64,000 nucleotides of DNA, taken from positions 248,001 to 312,000 of the forward strand of contig JAAKBF010000092.1 of the NCBI GenBank assembly GCA_012656075.1, given 5' to 3'. The DNA comes from Phytophthora hibernalis. Its lineage: Eukaryota; Oomycota; Peronosporomycetes; Peronosporales; Peronosporaceae. Positions within the stretch are counted from its first letter, which is position 1, and each line of letters opens with the position of its first letter. Of the stretch, positions 44,031 to 57,898 are shown in pieces. A program made the position numbers and the translations under genes. Below the pieces are notes generated by a model. It was not told the DNA's origin and searched no databases. It worked only from the letters and a program-made list of their open reading frames with translations.

Positions 44031-44823
44031 TCTTACAACCGAATGCAGCACAACATTTTTCGAAAAATCGACAAACATACGAAAACCATCAAACAGAATC
44101 ATGCGCACCATCCATGCCCACACGCCTCACAGCTTCTACTTCGCTTCTCCTTCACTTCACTACATTGTATCGTCACCTTTCATCTTGACTTACCAACCCT
44201 ACACCACATACCAAAACGCGAACGATGCTCTGCATCACGCTCAATAACCACGGCATTTGACACGAACCAGCTGCCTCGTCGTTTCACACGCTGCTCCGCA
44301 CGCGCGCCACAAAGCGCATTACCTACCTACCATAAATAGAGTGATCTTTCACAGATCTCGGATATGCAGTCCGACGCTCACGAAAACAGACCGGGTCTGG
44401 TGGTTGTTACAAGTGCAAACGCGAATTCGTGCTCAATGACAGCGACCAGTTGCGACATTTCGGCACGTACCGAAGCCGGCCACCGTAAGCGAAAGACCTG
44501 CAGAAACAAGTCAGAGTTGAGTCAATGTCGGACTGACTGGCCGACTGACTGGCCGACTGACTGGCCCGTTGAGTTGCCGAGGATGGTCGCTGGTCCAATC
44601 CGAAACCTGATACACGGGTCACACAAAACGAGGAGATGCAACAGGGAGGTTTGGTGAGTTGTAGCGGGCGTTACGAGTAGTCGACGTGAGGTCAGCGCGT
44701 GGCAATGCGAGCACCAAAAGGTCTGGTGGAATAGTGTGCAAAAGAGCAAAGACGTCCCGAAGCACGCCTCGATCGCGAACGGGCCGCAGCAGCACCCTCG
44801 AACGTGAACGTTTGCAAGCAATT

Positions 44824-44895
44824 TGCCCCCAGGCAGGATTGAACTACCGACCTTCCGCTTACTAAGCGGGTGCTCTACCACTGAGCTATAGGGGC
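44824..44895 (-). tRNA. tRNA-Thr (AGU), unit 2
   Basis: Identical to the unit 1 gene. Confidence 0.92.
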
Positions 44896-45688
44896 TCTTA
44901 CAACCGAATGCAGCACAACATTTTTCGAAAAATCGACAAACATACGAAAACCATCAAACAGAATCATGCGCACCATCCATGCCCACACGCCTCACAGCTT
45001 CTACTTCGCTTCTCCTTCACTTCACTACATTGTATCGTCACCTTTCATCTTGACTTACCAACCCTACACCACATACCAAAACGCGAACGATGCTCTGCAT
45101 CACGCTCAATAACCACGGCATTTGACACGAACCAGCTGCCTCGTCGTTTCACACGCTGCTCCGCACGCGCGCCACAAAGCGCATTACCTACCTACCATAA
45201 ATAGAGTGATCTTTCACAGATCTCGGATATGCAGTCCGACGCTCACGAAAACAGACCGGGTCTGGTGGTTGTTACAAGTGCAAACGCGAATTCGTGCTCA
45301 ATGACAGCGACCAGTTGCGACATTTCGGCACGTACCGAAGCCGGCCACCGTAAGCGAAAGACCTGCAGAAACAAGTCAGAGTTGAGTCAATGTCGGACTG
45401 ACTGGCCGACTGACTGGCCGACTGACTGGCCCGTTGAGTTGCCGAGGATGGTCGCTGGTCCAATCCGAAACCTGATACACGGGTCACACAAAACGAGGAG
45501 ATGCAACAGGGAGGTTTGGTGAGTTGTAGCGGGCGTTACGAGTAGTCGACGTGAGGTCAGCGCGTGGCAATGCGAGCACCAAAAGGTCTGGTGGAATAGT
45601 GTGCAAAAGAGCAAAGACGTCCCGAAGCACGCCTCGATCGCGAACGGGCCGCAGCAGCACCCTCGAACGTGAACGTTTGCAAGCAATT

Positions 45689-45760
45689 TGCCCCCAGGCA
45701 GGATTGAACTACCGACCTTCCGCTTACTAAGCGGGTGCTCTACCACTGAGCTATAGGGGC
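45689..45760 (-). tRNA. tRNA-Thr (AGU), unit 3
   Basis: Identical to the unit 1 gene. Confidence 0.92.
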
Positions 45761-46555
45761 TCTTACAACCGAATGCAGCACAACATTTTTCGAAAAATCG
45801 ACAAACATACGAAAACCATCAAACAGAATCATGCGCACCATCCATGCCCACACGCCTCACAGCTTCTACTTCGCTTCTCCTTCACTTCACTACATTGTAT
45901 CGTCACCTTTCATCTTGACTTACCAACCCTACACACCACATACCAAAACGCGAACGATGCTCTGCATCACGCTCAATAACCACGGCATTTGACACGAACC
46001 AGCTGCCTCGTCGTTTCACACGCTGCTCCGCACGCGCGCCACAAAGCGCATTACCTACCTACCATAAATAGAGTGATCTTTCACAGATCTCGGATATGCA
46101 GTCCGACGCTCACGAAAACAGACCGGGTCTGGTGGTTGTTACAAGTGCAAACGCGAATTCGTGCTCAATGACAGCGACCAGTTGCGACATTTCGGCACGT
46201 ACCGAAGCCGGCCACCGTAAGCGAAAGACCTGCAGAAACAAGTCAGAGTTGAGTCAATGTCGGACTGACTGGCCGACTGACTGGCCGACTGACTGGCCCG
46301 TTGAGTTGCCGAGGATGGTCGCTGGTCCAATCCGAAACCTGATACACGGGTCACACAAAACGAGGAGATGCAACAGGGAGGTTTGGTGAGTTGTAGCGGG
46401 CGTTACGAGTAGTCGACGTGAGGTCAGCGTGTGGCAATGCGAGCACCAAAAGGTCTGGTGGAATAGTGTGCAAAAGAGCAAAGACGTCCCGAAGCACGCC
46501 TCGATCGCGAACGGGCCGCAGCAGCACCCTCGAACGTGAACGTTTGCAAGCAATT

Positions 46556-46627
46556 TGCCCCCAGGCAGGATTGAACTACCGACCTTCCGCTTACTAAGCG
46601 GGTGCTCTACCACTGAGCTATAGGGGC
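46556..46627 (-). tRNA. tRNA-Thr (AGU), unit 4
   Basis: Identical gene; the downstream flank has the CAGCGTGTGG state. Confidence 0.92.
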
Positions 46628-47422
46628 TCTTACAACCGAATGCAGCACAACATTTTTCGAAAAATCGACAAACATACGAAAACCATCAAACAGAATCATG
46701 CGCACCATCCATGCCCACACGCCTCACAGCTTCTACTTCGCTTCTCCTTCACTTCACTACATTGTATCGTCACCTTTCATCTTGACTTACCAACCCTACA
46801 CACCACATACCAAAACGCGAACGATGCTCTGCATCACGCCCAATAACCACGGCATTTGACACGAACCAGCTGCCTCGTCGTTTCACACGCTGCTCCGCAC
46901 GCGCGCCACAAAGCGCATTACCTACCTACCATAAATAGAGTGATCTTTCACAGATCTCGGATATGCAGTCCGACGCTCACGAAAACAGACCGGGTCTGGT
47001 GGTTGTTACAAGTGCAAACGCGAATTCGTGCTCAATGACAGCGACCAGTTGCGACATTTCGGCACGTACCGAAGCCGGCCACCGTAAGCGAAAGACCTGC
47101 AGAAACAAGTCAGAGTTGAGTCAATGTCGGACTGACTGGCCGACTGACTGGCCGACTGACTGGCCCGTTGAGTTGCCGAGGATGGTCGCTGGTCCAATCC
47201 GAAACCTGATACACGGGTCACACAAAACGAGGAGATGCAACAGGGAGGTTTGGTGAGTTGTAGCGGGCGTTACGAGTAGTCGACGTGAGGTCAGCGTGTG
47301 GCAATGCGAGCACCAAAAGGTCTGGTGGAATAGTGTGCAAAAGAGCAAAGACGTCCCGAAGCACGCCTCGATCGCGAACGGGCCGCAGCAGCACCCTCGA
47401 ACGTGAACGTTTGCAAGCAATT

Positions 47423-47494
47423 TGCCCCCAGGCAGGATTGAACTACCGACCTTCCGCTTACTAAGCGGGTGCTCTACCACTGAGCTATAGGGGC
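47423..47494 (-). tRNA. tRNA-Thr (AGU), unit 5
   Basis: Identical gene; CAGCGTGTGG flank. Confidence 0.92.
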
Positions 47495-48289
47495 TCTTAC
47501 AACCGAATGCAGCACAACATTTTTCGAAAAATCGACAAACATACGAAAACCATCAAACAGAATCATGCGCACCATCCATGCCCACACGCCTCACAGCTTC
47601 TACTTCGCTTCTCCTTCACTTCACTACATTGTATCGTCACCTTTCATCTTGACTTACCAACCCTACACACCACATACCAAAACGCGAACGATGCTCTGCA
47701 TCACGCTCAATAACCACGGCATTTGACACGAACCAGCTGCCTCGTCGTTTCACACGCTGCTCCGCACGCGCGCCACAAAGCGCATTACCTACCTACCATA
47801 AATAGAGTGATCTTTCACAGATCTCGGATATGCAGTCCGACGCTCACGAAAACAGACCGGGTCTGGTGGTTGTTACAAGTGCAAACGCGAATTCGTGCTC
47901 AATGACAGCGACCAGTTGCGACATTTCGGCACGTACCGAAGCCGGCCACCGTAAGCGAAAGACCTGCAGAAACAAGTCAGAGTTGAGTCAATGTCGGACT
48001 GACTGGCCGACTGACTGGCCGACTGACTGGCCCGTTGAGTTGCCGAGGATGGTCGCTGGTCCAATCCGAAACCTGATACACGGGTCACACAAAACGAGGA
48101 GATGCAACAGGGAGGTTTGGTGAGTTGTAGCGGGCGTTACGAGTAGTCGACGTGAGGTCAGCGCGTGGCAATGCGAGCACCAAAAGGTCTGGTGGAATAG
48201 TGTGCAAAAGAGCAAAGACGTCCCGAAGCACGCCTCGATCGCGAACGGGCCGCAGCAGCACCCTCGAACGTGAACGTTTGCAAGCAATT

Positions 48290-48361
48290 TGCCCCCAGGC
48301 AGGATTGAACTACCGACCTTCCGCTTACTAAGCGGGTGCTCTACCACTGAGCTATAGGGGC
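48290..48361 (-). tRNA. tRNA-Thr (AGU), unit 6
   Basis: Identical to the unit 1 gene. Confidence 0.92.
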
Positions 48362-49156
48362 TCTTACAACCGAATGCAGCACAACATTTTTCGAAAAATC
48401 GACAAACATACGAAAACCATCAAACAGAATCATGCGCACCATCCATGCCCACACGCCTCACAGCTTCTACTTCGCTTCTCCTTCACTTCACTACATTGTA
48501 TCGTCACCTTTCATCTTGACTTACCAACCCTACACACCACATACCAAAACGCGAACGATGCTCTGCATCACGCTCAATAACCACGGCATTTGACACGAAC
48601 CAGCTGCCTCGTCGTTTCACACGCTGCTCCGCACGCGCGCCACAAAGCGCATTACCTACCTACCATAAATAGAGTGATCTTTCACAGATCTCGGATATGC
48701 AGTCCGACGCTCACGAAAACAGACCGGGTCTGGTGGTTGTTACAAGTGCAAACGCGAATTCGTGCTCAATGACAGCGACCAGTTGCGACATTTCGGCACG
48801 TACCGAAGCCGGCCACCGTAAGCGAAAGACCTGCAGAAACAAGTCAGAGTTGAGTCAATGTCGGACTGACTGGCCGACTGACTGGCCGACTGACTGGCCC
48901 GTTGAGTTGCCGAGGATGGTCGCTGGTCCAATCCGAAACCTGATACACGGGTCACACAAAACGAGGAGATGCAACAGGGAGGTTTGGTGAGTTGTAGCGG
49001 GCGTTACGAGTAGTCGACGTGAGGTCAGCGCGTGGCAATGCGAGCACCAAAAGGTCTGGTGGAATAGTGTGCAAAAGAGCAAAGACGTCCCGAAGCACGC
49101 CTCGATCGCGAACGGGCCGCAGCAGCACCCTCGAACGTGAACGTTTGCAAGCAATT

Positions 49157-49228
49157 TGCCCCCAGGCAGGATTGAACTACCGACCTTCCGCTTACTAAGC
49201 GGGTGCTCTACCACTGAGCTATAGGGGC
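49157..49228 (-). tRNA. tRNA-Thr (AGU), unit 7
   Basis: Identical to the unit 1 gene. Confidence 0.92.
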
Positions 49229-50023
49229 TCTTACAACCGAATGCAGCACAACATTTTTCGAAAAATCGACAAACATACGAAAACCATCAAACAGAATCAT
49301 GCGCACCATCCATGCCCACACGCCTCACAGCTTCTACTTCGCTTCTCCTTCACTTCACTACATTGTATCGTCACCTTTCATCTTGACTTACCAACCCTAC
49401 ACACCACATACCAAAACGCGAACGATGCTCTGCATCACGCTCAATAACCACGGCATTTGACACGAACCAGCTGCCTCGTCGTTTCACACGCTGCTCCGCA
49501 CGCGCGCCACAAAGCGCATTACCTACCTACCATAAATAGAGTGATCTTTCACAGATCTCGGATATGCAGTCCGACGCTCACGAAAACAGACCGGGTCTGG
49601 TGGTTGTTACAAGTGCAAACGCGAATTCGTGCTCAATGACAGCGACCAGTTGCGACATTTCGGCACGTACCGAAGCCGGCCACCGTAAGCGAAAGACCTG
49701 CAGAAACAAGTCAGAGTTGAGTCAATGTCGGACTGACTGGCCGACTGACTGGCCGACTGACTGGCCCGTTGAGTTGCCGAGGATGGTCGCTGGTCCAATC
49801 CGAAACCTGATACACGGGTCACACAAAACGAGGAGATGCAACAGGGAGGTTTGGTGAGTTGTAGCGGGCGTTACGAGTAGTCGACGTGAGGTCAGCGCGT
49901 GGCAATGCGAGCACCAAAAGGTCTGGTGGAATAGTGTGCAAAAGAGCAAAGACGTCCCGAAGCACGCCTCGATCGCGAACGGGCCGCAGCAGCACCCTCG
50001 AACGTGAACGTTTGCAAGCAATT

Positions 50024-50095
50024 TGCCCCCAGGCAGGATTGAACTACCGACCTTCCGCTTACTAAGCGGGTGCTCTACCACTGAGCTATAGGGGC
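50024..50095 (-). tRNA. tRNA-Thr (AGU), unit 8
   Basis: Identical to the unit 1 gene. Confidence 0.92.
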
Positions 50096-50890
50096 TCTTA
50101 CAACCGAATGCAGCACAACATTTTTCGAAAAATCGACAAACATACGAAAACCATCAAACAGAATCATGCGCACCATCCATGCCCACACGCCTCACAGCTT
50201 CTACTTCGCTTCTCCTTCACTTCACTACATTGTATCGTCACCTTTCATCTTGACTTACCAACCCTACACACCACATACCAAAACGCGAACGATGCTCTGC
50301 ATCACGCTCAATAACCACGGCATTTGACACGAACCAGCTGCCTCGTCGTTTCACACGCTGCTCCGCACGCGCGCCACAAAGCGCATTACCTACCTACCAT
50401 AAATAGAGTGATCTTTCACAGATCTCGGATATGCAGTCCGACGCTCACGAAAACAGACCGGGTCTGGTGGTTGTTACAAGTGCAAACGCGAATTCGTGCT
50501 CAATGACAGCGACCAGTTGCGACATTTCGGCACGTACCGAAGCCGGCCACCGTAAGCGAAAGACCTGCAGAAACAAGTCAGAGTTGAGTCAATGTCGGAC
50601 TGACTGGCCGACTGACTGGCCGACTGACTGGCCCGTTGAGTTGCCGAGGATGGTCGCTGGTCCAATCCGAAACCTGATACACGGGTCACACAAAACGAGG
50701 AGATGCAACAGGGAGGTTTGGTGAGTTGTAGCGGGCGTTACGAGTAGTCGACGTGAGGTCAGCGCGTGGCAATGCGAGCACCAAAAGGTCTGGTGGAATA
50801 GTGTGCAAAAGAGCAAAGACGTCCCGAAGCACGCCTCGATCGCGAACGGGCCGCAGCAGCACCCTCGAACGTGAACGTTTGCAAGCAATT

Positions 50891-50962
50891 TGCCCCCAGG
50901 CAGGATTGAACTACCGACCTTCCGCTTACTAAGCGGGTGCTCTACCACTGAGCTATAGGGGC
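50891..50962 (-). tRNA. tRNA-Thr (AGU), unit 9
   Basis: Identical to the unit 1 gene. Confidence 0.92.
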
Positions 50963-51757
50963 TCTTACAACCGAATGCAGCACAACATTTTTCGAAAAAT
51001 CGACAAACATACGAAAACCATCAAACAGAATCATGCGCACCATCCATGCCCACACGCCTCACAGCTTCTACTTCGCTTCTCCTTCACTTCACTACATTGT
51101 ATCGTCACCTTTCATCTTGACTTACCAACCCTACACACCACATACCAAAACGCGAACGATGCTCTGCATCACGCTCAATAACCACGGCATTTGACACGAA
51201 CCAGCTGCCTCGTCGTTTCACACGCTGCTCCGCACGCGCGCCACAAAGCGCATTACCTACCTACCATAAATAGAGTGATCTTTCACAGATCTCGGATATG
51301 CAGTCCGACGCTCACGAAAACAGACCGGGTCTGGTGGTTGTTACAAGTGCAAACGCGAATTCGTGCTCAATGACAGCGACCAGTTGCGACATTTCGGCAC
51401 GTACCGAAGCCGGCCACCGTAAGCGAAAGACCTGCAGAAACAAGTCAGAGTTGAGTCAATGTCGGACTGACTGGCCGACTGACTGGCCGACTGACTGGCC
51501 CGTTGAGTTGCCGAGGATGGTCGCTGGTCCAATCCGAAACCTGATACACGGGTCACACAAAACGAGGAGATGCAACAGGGAGGTTTGGTGAGTTGTAGCG
51601 GGCGTTACGAGTAGTCGACGTGAGGTCAGCGCGTGGCAATGCGAGCACCAAAAGGTCTGGTGGAATAGTGTGCAAAAGAGCAAAGACGTCCCGAAGCACG
51701 CCTCGATCGCGAACGGGCCGCAGCAGCACCCTCGAACGTGAACGTTTGCAAGCAATT

Positions 51758-51829
51758 TGCCCCCAGGCAGGATTGAACTACCGACCTTCCGCTTACTAAG
51801 CGGGTGCTCTACCACTGAGCTATAGGGGC
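51758..51829 (-). tRNA. tRNA-Thr (AGU), unit 10
   Basis: Identical to the unit 1 gene. Confidence 0.92.
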
Positions 51830-52624
51830 TCTTACAACCGAATGCAGCACAACATTTTTCGAAAAATCGACAAACATACGAAAACCATCAAACAGAATCA
51901 TGCGCACCATCCATGCCCACACGCCTCACAGCTTCTACTTCGCTTCTCCTTCACTTCACTACATTGTATCGTCACCTTTCATCTTGACTTACCAACCCTA
52001 CACACCACATACCAAAACGCGAACGATGCTCTGCATCACGCTCAATAACCACGGCATTTGACACGAACCAGCTGCCTCGTCGTTTCACACGCTGCTCCGC
52101 ACGCGCGCCACAAAGCGCATTACCTACCTACCATAAATAGAGTGATCTTTCACAGATCTCGGATATGCAGTCCGACGCTCACGAAAACAGACCGGGTCTG
52201 GTGGTTGTTACAAGTGCAAACGCGAATTCGTGCTCAATGACAGCGACCAGTTGCGACATTTCGGCACGTACCGAAGCCGGCCACCGTAAGCGAAAGACCT
52301 GCAGAAACAAGTCAGAGTTGAGTCAATGTCGGACTGACTGGCCGACTGACTGGCCGACTGACTGGCCCGTTGAGTTGCCGAGGATGGTCGCTGGTCCAAT
52401 CCGAAACCTGATACACGGGTCACACAAAACGAGGAGATGCAACAGGGAGGTTTGGTGAGTTGTAGCGGGCGTTACGAGTAGTCGACGTGAGGTCAGCGCG
52501 TGGCAATGCGAGCACCAAAAGGTCTGGTGGAATAGTGTGCAAAAGAGCAAAGACGTCCCGAAGCACGCCTCGATCGCGAACGGGCCGCAGCAGCACCCTC
52601 GAACGTGAACGTTTGCAAGCAATT

Positions 52625-52696
52625 TGCCCCCAGGCAGGATTGAACTACCGACCTTCCGCTTACTAAGCGGGTGCTCTACCACTGAGCTATAGGGGC
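52625..52696 (-). tRNA. tRNA-Thr (AGU), unit 11
   Basis: Identical to the unit 1 gene. Confidence 0.92.
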
Positions 52697-53491
52697 TCTT
52701 ACAACCGAATGCAGCACAACATTTTTCGAAAAATCGACAAACATACGAAAACCATCAAACAGAATCATGCGCACCATCCATGCCCACACGCCTCACAGCT
52801 TCTACTTCGCTTCTCCTTCACTTCACTACATTGTATCGTCACCTTTCATCTTGACTTACCAACCCTACACACCACATACCAAAACGCGAACGATGCTCTG
52901 CATCACGCTCAATAACCACGGCATTTGACACGAACCAGCTGCCTCGTCGTTTCACACGCTGCTCCGCACGCGCGCCACAAAGCGCATTACCTACCTACCA
53001 TAAATAGAGTGATCTTTCACAGATCTCGGATATGCAGTCCGACGCTCACGAAAACAGACCGGGTCTGGTGGTTGTTACAAGTGCAAACGCGAATTCGTGC
53101 TCAATGACAGCGACCAGTTGCGACATTTCGGCACGTACCGAAGCCGGCCACCGTAAGCGAAAGACCTGCAGAAACAAGTCAGAGTTGAGTCAATGTCGGA
53201 CTGACTGGCCGACTGACTGGCCGACTGACTGGCCCGTTGAGTTGCCGAGGATGGTCGCTGGTCCAATCCGAAACCTGATACACGGGTCACACAAAACGAG
53301 GAGATGCAACAGGGAGGTTTGGTGAGTTGTAGCGGGCGTTACGAGTAGTCGACGTGAGGTCAGCGCGTGGCAATGCGAGCACCAAAAGGTCTGGTGGAAT
53401 AGTGTGCAAAAGAGCAAAGACGTCCCGAAGCACGCCTCGATCGCGAACGGGCCGCAGCAGCACCCTCGAACGTGAACGTTTGCAAGCAATT

Positions 53492-53563
53492 TGCCCCCAG
53501 GCAGGATTGAACTACCGACCTTCCGCTTACTAAGCGGGTGCTCTACCACTGAGCTATAGGGGC
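53492..53563 (-). tRNA. tRNA-Thr (AGU), unit 12
   Basis: Identical to the unit 1 gene. Confidence 0.92.
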
Positions 53564-54358
53564 TCTTACAACCGAATGCAGCACAACATTTTTCGAAAAA
53601 TCGACAAACATACGAAAACCATCAAACAGAATCATGCGCACCATCCATGCCCACACGCCTCACAGCTTCTACTTCGCTTCTCCTTCACTTCACTACATTG
53701 TATCGTCACCTTTCATCTTGACTTACCAACCCTACACACCACATACCAAAACGCGAACGATGCTCTGCATCACGCTCAATAACCACGGCATTTGACACGA
53801 ACCAGCTGCCTCGTCGTTTCACACGCTGCTCCGCACGCGCGCCACAAAGCGCATTACCTACCTACCATAAATAGAGTGATCTTTCACAGATCTCGGATAT
53901 GCAGTCCGACGCTCACGAAAACAGACCGGGTCTGGTGGTTGTTACAAGTGCAAACGCGAATTCGTGCTCAATGACAGCGACCAGTTGCGACATTTCGGCA
54001 CGTACCGAAGCCGGCCACCGTAAGCGAAAGACCTGCAGAAACAAGCCAGAGTTGAGTCAATGTCGGACTGACTGGCCGACTGACTGGCCGACTGACTGGC
54101 CCGTTGAGTTGCCGAGGATGGTCGCTGGTCCAATCCGAAACCTGATACACGGGTCACACAAAACGAGGAGATGCAACAGGGAGGTTTGGTGAGTTGTAGC
54201 GGGCGTTACGAGTAGTCGACGTGAGGTCAGCGTGTGGCAATGCGAGCACCAAAAGGTCTGGTGGAATAGTGTGCAAAAGAGCAAAGACGTCCCGAAGCAC
54301 GCCTCGATCGCGAACGGGCCGCAGCAGCACCCTCGAACGTGAACGTTTGCAAGCAATT

Positions 54359-54430
54359 TGCCCCCAGGCAGGATTGAACTACCGACCTTCCGCTTACTAA
54401 GCGGGTGCTCTACCACTGAGCTATAGGGGC
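54359..54430 (-). tRNA. tRNA-Thr (AGU), unit 13
   Basis: Identical gene; first unit with the GCCAGAG state, also CAGCGTGTGG. Confidence 0.92.
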
Positions 54431-55225
54431 TCTTACAACCGAATGCAGCACAACATTTTTCGAAAAATCGACAAACATACGAAAACCATCAAACAGAATC
54501 ATGCGCACCATCCATGCCCACACGCCTCACAGCTTCTACTTCGCTTCTCCTTCACTTCACTACATTGTATCGTCACCTTTCATCTTGACTTACCAACCCT
54601 ACACACCACATACCAAAACGCGAACGATGCTCTGCATCACGCTCAATAACCACGGCATTTGACACGAACCAGCTGCCTCGTCGTTTCACACGCTGCTCCG
54701 CACGCGCGCCACAAAGCGCATTACCTACCTACCATAAATAGAGTGATCTTTCACAGATCTCGGATATGCAGTCCGACGCTCACGAAAACAGACCGGGTCT
54801 GGTGGTTGTTACAAGTGCAAACGCGAATTCGTGCTCAATGACAGCGACCAGTTGCGACATTTCGGCACGTACCGAAGCCGGCCACCGTAAGCGAAAGACC
54901 TGCAGAAACAAGTCAGAGTTGAGTCAATGTCGGACTGACTGGCCGACTGACTGGCCGACTGACTGGCCCGTTGAGTTGCCGAGGATGGTCGCTGGTCCAA
55001 TCCGAAACCTGATACACGGGTCACACAAAACGAGGAGATGCAACAGGGAGGTTTGGTGAGTTGTAGCGGGCGTTACGAGTAGTCGACGTGAGGTCAGCGC
55101 GTGGCAATGCGAGCACCAAAAGGTCTGGTGGAATAGTGTGCAAAAGAGCAAAGACGTCCCGAAGCACGCCTCGATCGCGAACGGGCCGCAGCAGCACCCT
55201 CGAACGTGAACGTTTGCAAGCAATT

Positions 55226-55297
55226 TGCCCCCAGGCAGGATTGAACTACCGACCTTCCGCTTACTAAGCGGGTGCTCTACCACTGAGCTATAGGGGC
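55226..55297 (-). tRNA. tRNA-Thr (AGU), unit 14
   Basis: Identical gene; reverts to GTCAGAG/CAGCGCGTGG. Confidence 0.92.
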
Positions 55298-56092
55298 TCT
55301 TACAACCGAATGCAGCACAACATTTTTCGAAAAATCGACAAACATACGAAAACCATCAAACAGAATCATGCGCACCATCCATGCCCACACGCCTCACAGC
55401 TTCTACTTCGCTTCTCCTTCACTTCACTACATTGTATCGTCACCTTTCATCTTGACTTACCAACCCTACACACCACATACCAAAACGCGAACGATGCTCT
55501 GCATCACGCTCAATAACCACGGCATTTGACACGAACCAGCTGCCTCGTCGTTTCACACGCTGCTCCGCACGCGCGCCACAAAGCGCATTACCTACCTACC
55601 ATAAATAGAGTGATCTTTCACAGATCTCGGATATGCAGTCCGACGCTCACGAAAACAGACCGGGTCTGGTGGTTGTTACAAGTGCAAACGCGAATTCGTG
55701 CTCAATGACAGCGACCAGTTGCGACATTTCGGCACGTACCGAAGCCGGCCACCGTAAGCGAAAGACCTGCAGAAACAAGCCAGAGTTGAGTCAATGTCGG
55801 ACTGACTGGCCGACTGACTGGCCGACTGACTGGCCCGTTGAGTTGCCGAGGATGGTCGCTGGTCCAATCCGAAACCTGATACACGGGTCACACAAAACGA
55901 GGAGATGCAACAGGGAGGTTTGGTGAGTTGTAGCGGGCGTTACGAGTAGTCGACGTGAGGTCAGCGCGTGGCAATGCGAGCACCAAAAGGTCTGGTGGAA
56001 TAGTGTGCAAAAGAGCAAAGACGTCCCGAAGCACGCCTCGATCGCGAACGGGCCGCAGCAGCACCCTCGAACGTGAACGTTTGCAAGCAATT

Positions 56093-56164
56093 TGCCCCCA
56101 GGCAGGATTGAACTACCGACCTTCCGCTTACTAAGCGGGTGCTCTACCACTGAGCTATAGGGGC
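56093..56164 (-). tRNA. tRNA-Thr (AGU), unit 15
   Basis: Identical gene; GCCAGAG/CAGCGCGTGG. Confidence 0.92.
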
Positions 56165-56959
56165 TCTTACAACCGAATGCAGCACAACATTTTTCGAAAA
56201 ATCGACAAACATACGAAAACCATCAAACAGAATCATGCGCACCATCCATGCCCACACGCCTCACAGCTTCTACTTCGCTTCTCCTTCACTTCACTACATT
56301 GTATCGTCACCTTTCATCTTGACTTACCAACCCTACACACCACATACCAAAACGCGAACGATGCTCTGCATCACGCTCAATAACCACGGCATTTGACACG
56401 AACCAGCTGCCTCGTCGTTTCACACGCTGCTCCGCACGCGCGCCACAAAGCGCATTACCTACCTACCATAAATAGAGTGATCTTTCACAGATCTCGGATA
56501 TGCAGTCCGACGCTCACGAAAACAGACCGGGTCTGGTGGTTGTTACAAGTGCAAACGCGAATTCGTGCTCAATGACAGCGACCAGTTGCGACATTTCGGC
56601 ACGTACCGAAGCCGGCCACCGTAAGCGAAAGACCTGCAGAAACAAGCCAGAGTTGAGTCAATGTCGGACTGACTGGCCGACTGACTGGCCGACTGACTGG
56701 CCCGTTGAGTTGCCGAGGATGGTCGCTGGTCCAATCCGAAACCTGATACACGGGTCACACAAAACGAGGAGATGCAACAGGGAGGTTTGGTGAGTTGTAG
56801 CGGGCGTTACGAGTAGTCGACGTGAGGTCAGCGCGTGGCAATGCGAGCACCAAAAGGTCTGGTGGAATAGTGTGCAAAAGAGCAAAGACGTCCCGAAGCA
56901 CGCCTCGATCGCGAACGGGCCGCAGCAGCACCCTCGAACGTGAACGTTTGCAAGCAATT

Positions 56960-57031
56960 TGCCCCCAGGCAGGATTGAACTACCGACCTTCCGCTTACTA
57001 AGCGGGTGCTCTACCACTGAGCTATAGGGGC
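56960..57031 (-). tRNA. tRNA-Thr (AGU), unit 16
   Basis: Identical gene; GCCAGAG/CAGCGCGTGG. Confidence 0.92.
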
Positions 57032-57826
57032 TCTTACAACCGAATGCAGCACAACATTTTTCGAAAAATCGACAAACATACGAAAACCATCAAACAGAAT
57101 CATGCGCACCATCCATGCCCACACGCCTCACAGCTTCTACTTCGCTTCTCCTTCACTTCACTACATTGTATCGTCACCTTTCATCTTGACTTACCAACCC
57201 TACACACCACATACCAAAACGCGAACGATGCTCTGCATCACGCTCAATAACCACGGCATTTGACACGAACCAGCTGCCTCGTCGTTTCACACGCTGCTCC
57301 GCACGCGCGCCACAAAGCGCATTACCTACCTACCATAAATAGAGTGATCTTTCACAGATCTCGGATATGCAGTCCGACGCTCACGAAAACAGACCGGGTC
57401 TGGTGGTTGTTACAAGTGCAAACGCGAATTCGTGCTCAATGACAGCGACCAGTTGCGACATTTCGGCACGTACCGAAGCCGGCCACCGTAAGCGAAAGAC
57501 CTGCAGAAACAAGCCAGAGTTGAGTCAATGTCGGACTGACTGGCCGACTGACTGGCCGACTGACTGGCCCGTTGAGTTGCCGAGGATGGTCGCTGGTCCA
57601 ATCCGAAACCTGATACACGGGTCACACAAAACGAGGAGATGCAACAGGGAGGTTTGGTGAGTTGTAGCGGGCGTTACGAGTAGTCGACGTGAGGTCAGCG
57701 TGTGGCAATGCGAGCACCAAAAGGTCTGGTGGAATAGTGTGCAAAAGAGCAAAGACGTCCCGAAGCACGCCTCGATCGCGAACGGGCCGCAGCAGCACCC
57801 TCGAACGTGAACGTTTGCAAGCAATT

Positions 57827-57898
57827 TGCCCCCAGGCAGGATTGAACTACCGACCTTCCGCTTACTAAGCGGGTGCTCTACCACTGAGCTATAGGGGC
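57827..57898 (-). tRNA. tRNA-Thr (AGU), unit 17
   Basis: Identical gene; GCCAGAG/CAGCGTGTGG. Confidence 0.92.
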
